A DNA stretch of 64,000 bases from CBDCFV01 sp965216425 (GTDB lineage: Bacteria; Chloroflexota; Dehalococcoidia; Lucifugimonadales; UBA3495): NCBI GenBank assembly GCA_965216425.1, contig CBDCFV010000005.1, positions 186,001-250,000 on the forward strand, given 5' to 3'. The position numbers were made by a program, and so were the translations under genes. The notes beneath the pieces were generated by a model that had not been told where the DNA came from, did no database searches, and saw only the letters and a program-made list of their open reading frames with translations. Positions 62,053 to 64,000 of the stretch are shown here, piece after piece (the first letter of the stretch is position 1; each line of letters opens with the position of its first letter).

Positions 62053-63531
62053 TTAACCTTGGCCCGCGCGCCGCCACTTCAGGTCCGGCTGGCGCGCGGC
62101 GCGGGCTTCGTCTAATCTGGATACTGGCGTGGTGTGGGGAGCCGACCGTACCAGTTCGGGGTTTTCTCCAATCTCACGGTCTATTGCCCGCATGGCTTCT
62201 ATGAAAGCATCCAACGTCTCGCGGGTCTCCGACTCCGTCGGCTCGATCATCAGGGCTTCGTGGACGATAAGCGGGAAGTACATCGTGGGCGCGTGGAACC
62301 CGTAGTCCAACAGCCGCTTGGCAATCTCCAGTCCACTGGCGCCGCGGGCCCTCTGCAAGTCGGCAGAGAAGACGGCCTCGTGCATACACACCCGGTCGAA
62401 GGGCAAGTAGTAGACGTCTTTCAGTGCCTGCATCAAGTAATTGGCATTCAACACTGCATTGCCGCTGATGGCCTTCAGCCCTGCTGCTCCCAGCGTAATC
62501 GTATAGGTGTAAGCTCTGACCAGAACGCCGAAGTTGCCGTGGAACCCGCTCGTTTTGCCAATGGTGCGCTCAGGGTAATGGAGATTGTAAGTGATCCCGC
62601 CGTTCTCTCCAGCCTGTGTCACCACGGGCGCGGGGAGGTAAGGAAGCAGGGTATCGCCAACGCAAACCGGTCCAGCTCCGGGGCCTCCTCCTCCGTGAGG
62701 GGTGCTGAAAGTCTTGTGCAGGTTGAGGTGAATAATGTCGAACCCCAAGTCACCCAGCTTCACCCGGCCCAGCAAGGCGTTCATGTTAGCGCCGTCGCCA
62801 TAAACCAACCCGCCCGCTTCGTGCACCACCCGGCACATATCCACGATACCGGTGTCGAACAGACCCAACGTACTGGGCTGGGTTATCATCACGCCCGCTA
62901 GGTCAGCCCCCGCCAACTCATGGAGGGCTTCCAAATCCATATTGCCCTTATCGTCCGAAGCCACCGTGACCACTTCGAAGCCAGCCATAGCGGCCGATGC
63001 GGGATTGGTGCCGTGGGCACTGTCAGGAATTACCACCTTTGTGCGGTGCATGTCGCCGCGCTCGTGATGATAAGCCCGCATCATGAGCATCCCGGCGAAC
63101 TCTCCATGGGCCCCGGCCAGAGTGGCCAAGCTCACTCCCGGCAGGCCGGTTACTTCGCTCAAGAAGCCTTGGAGCCGGTACAATAGTTCCAAAGCCCCTT
63201 GCGCCGACTCTGCCGGTTGCAGCGGATGTATTGCCGCGAATCCGGGCAAAAACGCCACTTCGTCGTTGATCTTAGGGTTGTACTTCATGGTACAACTGCC
63301 AAGGGGATAGAAGTGGGTGTCAATGGAAAAGTTTCGCTGACTCAAGTTGGTGAAGTACTGCACTACTTCCGGTTCGGATACTTCCGGAAGCTCCAAATCG
63401 GTCCGGAGCAGCGACTGGTCCGGCAACGGTTGGTGCGGCACGTCCGAATCGGGCAATATCGACCCAACCCGACCAGGCACACTCCGCTCCATCAACAACT
63501 TGGAAGTGTCCCTGTTCCCGCCAGTCTGCAT
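62053..63531 (-). CDS. gcvPB: Glycine dehydrogenase (decarboxylating) subunit 2 (P-protein beta chain)
   Basis: 492 residues. Contains MKYNPKIND, the SAHGTNPASAAMAGF segment and the PLP lysine (about 273) in LNLHKTFSTPHGGGG. Part of the two-subunit P protein of the glycine cleavage system, which decarboxylates glycine with PLP and passes the aminomethyl group to lipoyl-GcvH. Its ATG overlaps the stop of gcvPA by one base (TGATG), so the two are translationally coupled. No glycine riboswitch is visible inside the window, as the operon starts beyond the right end. Confidence 0.93.
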   Translation of the reverse strand: MQTGGNRDTSKLLMERSVPGRVGSILPDSDVPHQPLPDQSLLRTDLELPEVSEPEVVQYFTNLSQRNFSIDTHFYPLGSCTMKYNPKINDEVAFLPGFAAIHPLQPAESAQGALELLYRLQGFLSEVTGLPGVSLATLAGAHGEFAGMLMMRAYHHERGDMHRTKVVIPDSAHGTNPASAAMAGFEVVTVASDDKGNMDLEALHELAGADLAGVMITQPSTLGLFDTGIVDMCRVVHEAGGLVYGDGANMNALLGRVKLGDLGFDIIHLNLHKTFSTPHGGGGPGAGPVCVGDTLLPYLPAPVVTQAGENGGITYNLHYPERTIGKTSGFHGNFGVLVRAYTYTITLGAAGLKAISGNAVLNANYLMQALKDVYYLPFDRVCMHEAVFSADLQRARGASGLEIAKRLLDYGFHAPTMYFPLIVHEALMIEPTESETRETLDAFIEAMRAIDREIGENPELVRSAPHTTPVSRLDEARAARQPDLKWRRAGQG

Positions 63532-64000
63532 CAGTTGAACTCCGAGAGTGTCGCAACCAGGGCGTCAATATCCTGGCGCGGGTTCATTTCCGTGACACAC
63601 AGCAACATGCCGTTTTGCAGGCCCTCCGCTGCCCCCTGCCCGTTGGTTCTCGATGCGTGGCCGGTATAGGGCGCTTCGGTGAGGTCCAGCCCTCCCAGTA
63701 TGTTCCGTTCCAGCAACCGCCGGTTAATGACGGCGGGAGGGACCGGGCATTGGACCACGAACTCTTGGAAGAAAGTCCTCGACGTTGGCAGTGAGTACCC
63801 GGGCAACCGGCCGATACAGTCCGAGGCGTAGTGAGCTTTCTGGTAGCAAAGCTCGGCAACGTTGCGCAACCCCTGCTTACCCAAGGCAGCCAAGTATATC
63901 GTGGATGCTAGGGCGTAAAGGGCCTCGTTGGTGCAGATGTTGCTGGTGGCCCGTTCTCGCCGAATATGCTGCTCCCGCGTTTGGAGCGTTAGCACGTAAC
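63531..64000 (-). CDS. gcvPA: Glycine dehydrogenase (decarboxylating) subunit 1, C-terminal part (cut at the window edge)
   Basis: The last about 156 residues: REQHIRRERATSNICTNEALYALASTIYLAALGKQG, then HYASDCIGRLPGYSL and the FFQEFVVQCP segment. The N-terminal part lies beyond 64000. It is the alpha chain of the P protein and precedes gcvPB on the same strand. Confidence 0.88.
   Translation of the reverse strand, partial: YVLTLQTREQHIRRERATSNICTNEALYALASTIYLAALGKQGLRNVAELCYQKAHYASDCIGRLPGYSLPTSRTFFQEFVVQCPVPPAVINRRLLERNILGGLDLTEAPYTGHASRTNGQGAAEGLQNGMLLCVTEMNPRQDIDALVATLSEFN

Overview
The window is a GC-rich bacterial chromosome segment, most likely from an uncultured Chloroflexota of the SAR202/Dehalococcoidia type. 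That assignment is an inference. It rests on the catabolic repertoire (GMC and MDR dehydrogenases, a luciferase-like flavin monooxygenase, two gamma-glutamyltransferases, many alpha/beta hydrolases), on a giant secreted protease with a short C-terminal EF-hand-like tag, and on dense CGTCATTCCCGCG-type intergenic repeats. No rRNA, tRNA, CRISPR array or intact transposase was found.

Layout. 0.3-4.2 kb: a minus-strand set with an interrupted MetE-like gene, a GMC oxidoreductase and a zinc alcohol dehydrogenase. 4.3-9.7 kb: a small secreted peptide and a 1667-residue kexin-like protease. 9.9-19.7 kb: amidohydrolase, Gfo/Idh/MocA oxidoreductase, two acetylxylan-esterase relatives (one without the nucleophile), Uma2, a flavin monooxygenase, two alpha/beta hydrolases and small redox proteins. 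20.3-32.8 kb: two gamma-glutamyltransferases around an HdrB-like protein, a rhodanese, a large hydrolase, SDR, beta-helix protein, MBL hydrolase and an IscA-like protein with a Cys-Gly tail. 32.9-42 kb: an accessory island with an HNH nuclease, HEPN proteins, a single-chain N6-adenine RM-type enzyme, DUF2442/DUF2283, small HTH proteins, decayed genes and MITE-like repeats. 42.2-51.2 kb: LON-domain protein, BtuF-like binding protein, Kef-type antiporter, OsmC, RidA, VOC, and a VWA protein paired with an ECF sigma factor. 51.6-54 kb: a tight queF-queD-queC-queE operon. 54-64 kb: MmgE/PrpD, MDR dehydrogenase, FAD-dependent dehydrogenase, MFS transporter, beta-hydroxyacid dehydrogenase and the glycine cleavage P-protein subunits.

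The main observation is evidence for selenocysteine. Three unrelated genes (rhodanese at 23.1 kb, BtuF-like at 43.0 kb, OsmC at 46.3 kb) carry an in-frame TGA exactly where the family has a conserved redox or catalytic cysteine. Each reads on in frame into conserved sequence, and each has a perfect 7-bp hairpin with G in the first two loop positions 17-20 nt after the TGA, as expected of a bacterial SECIS. In two of them the geometry is identical (10-nt spacer, 7-bp stem, GG-starting triloop). The SelA/B/C/D machinery is not in the window.

Several other genes carry in-frame TAA or TAG codons that are not at cysteines, or single-base frameshifts. Two of the frameshifts lie in short homopolymers, so part of the damage may be sequence error and part real decay.
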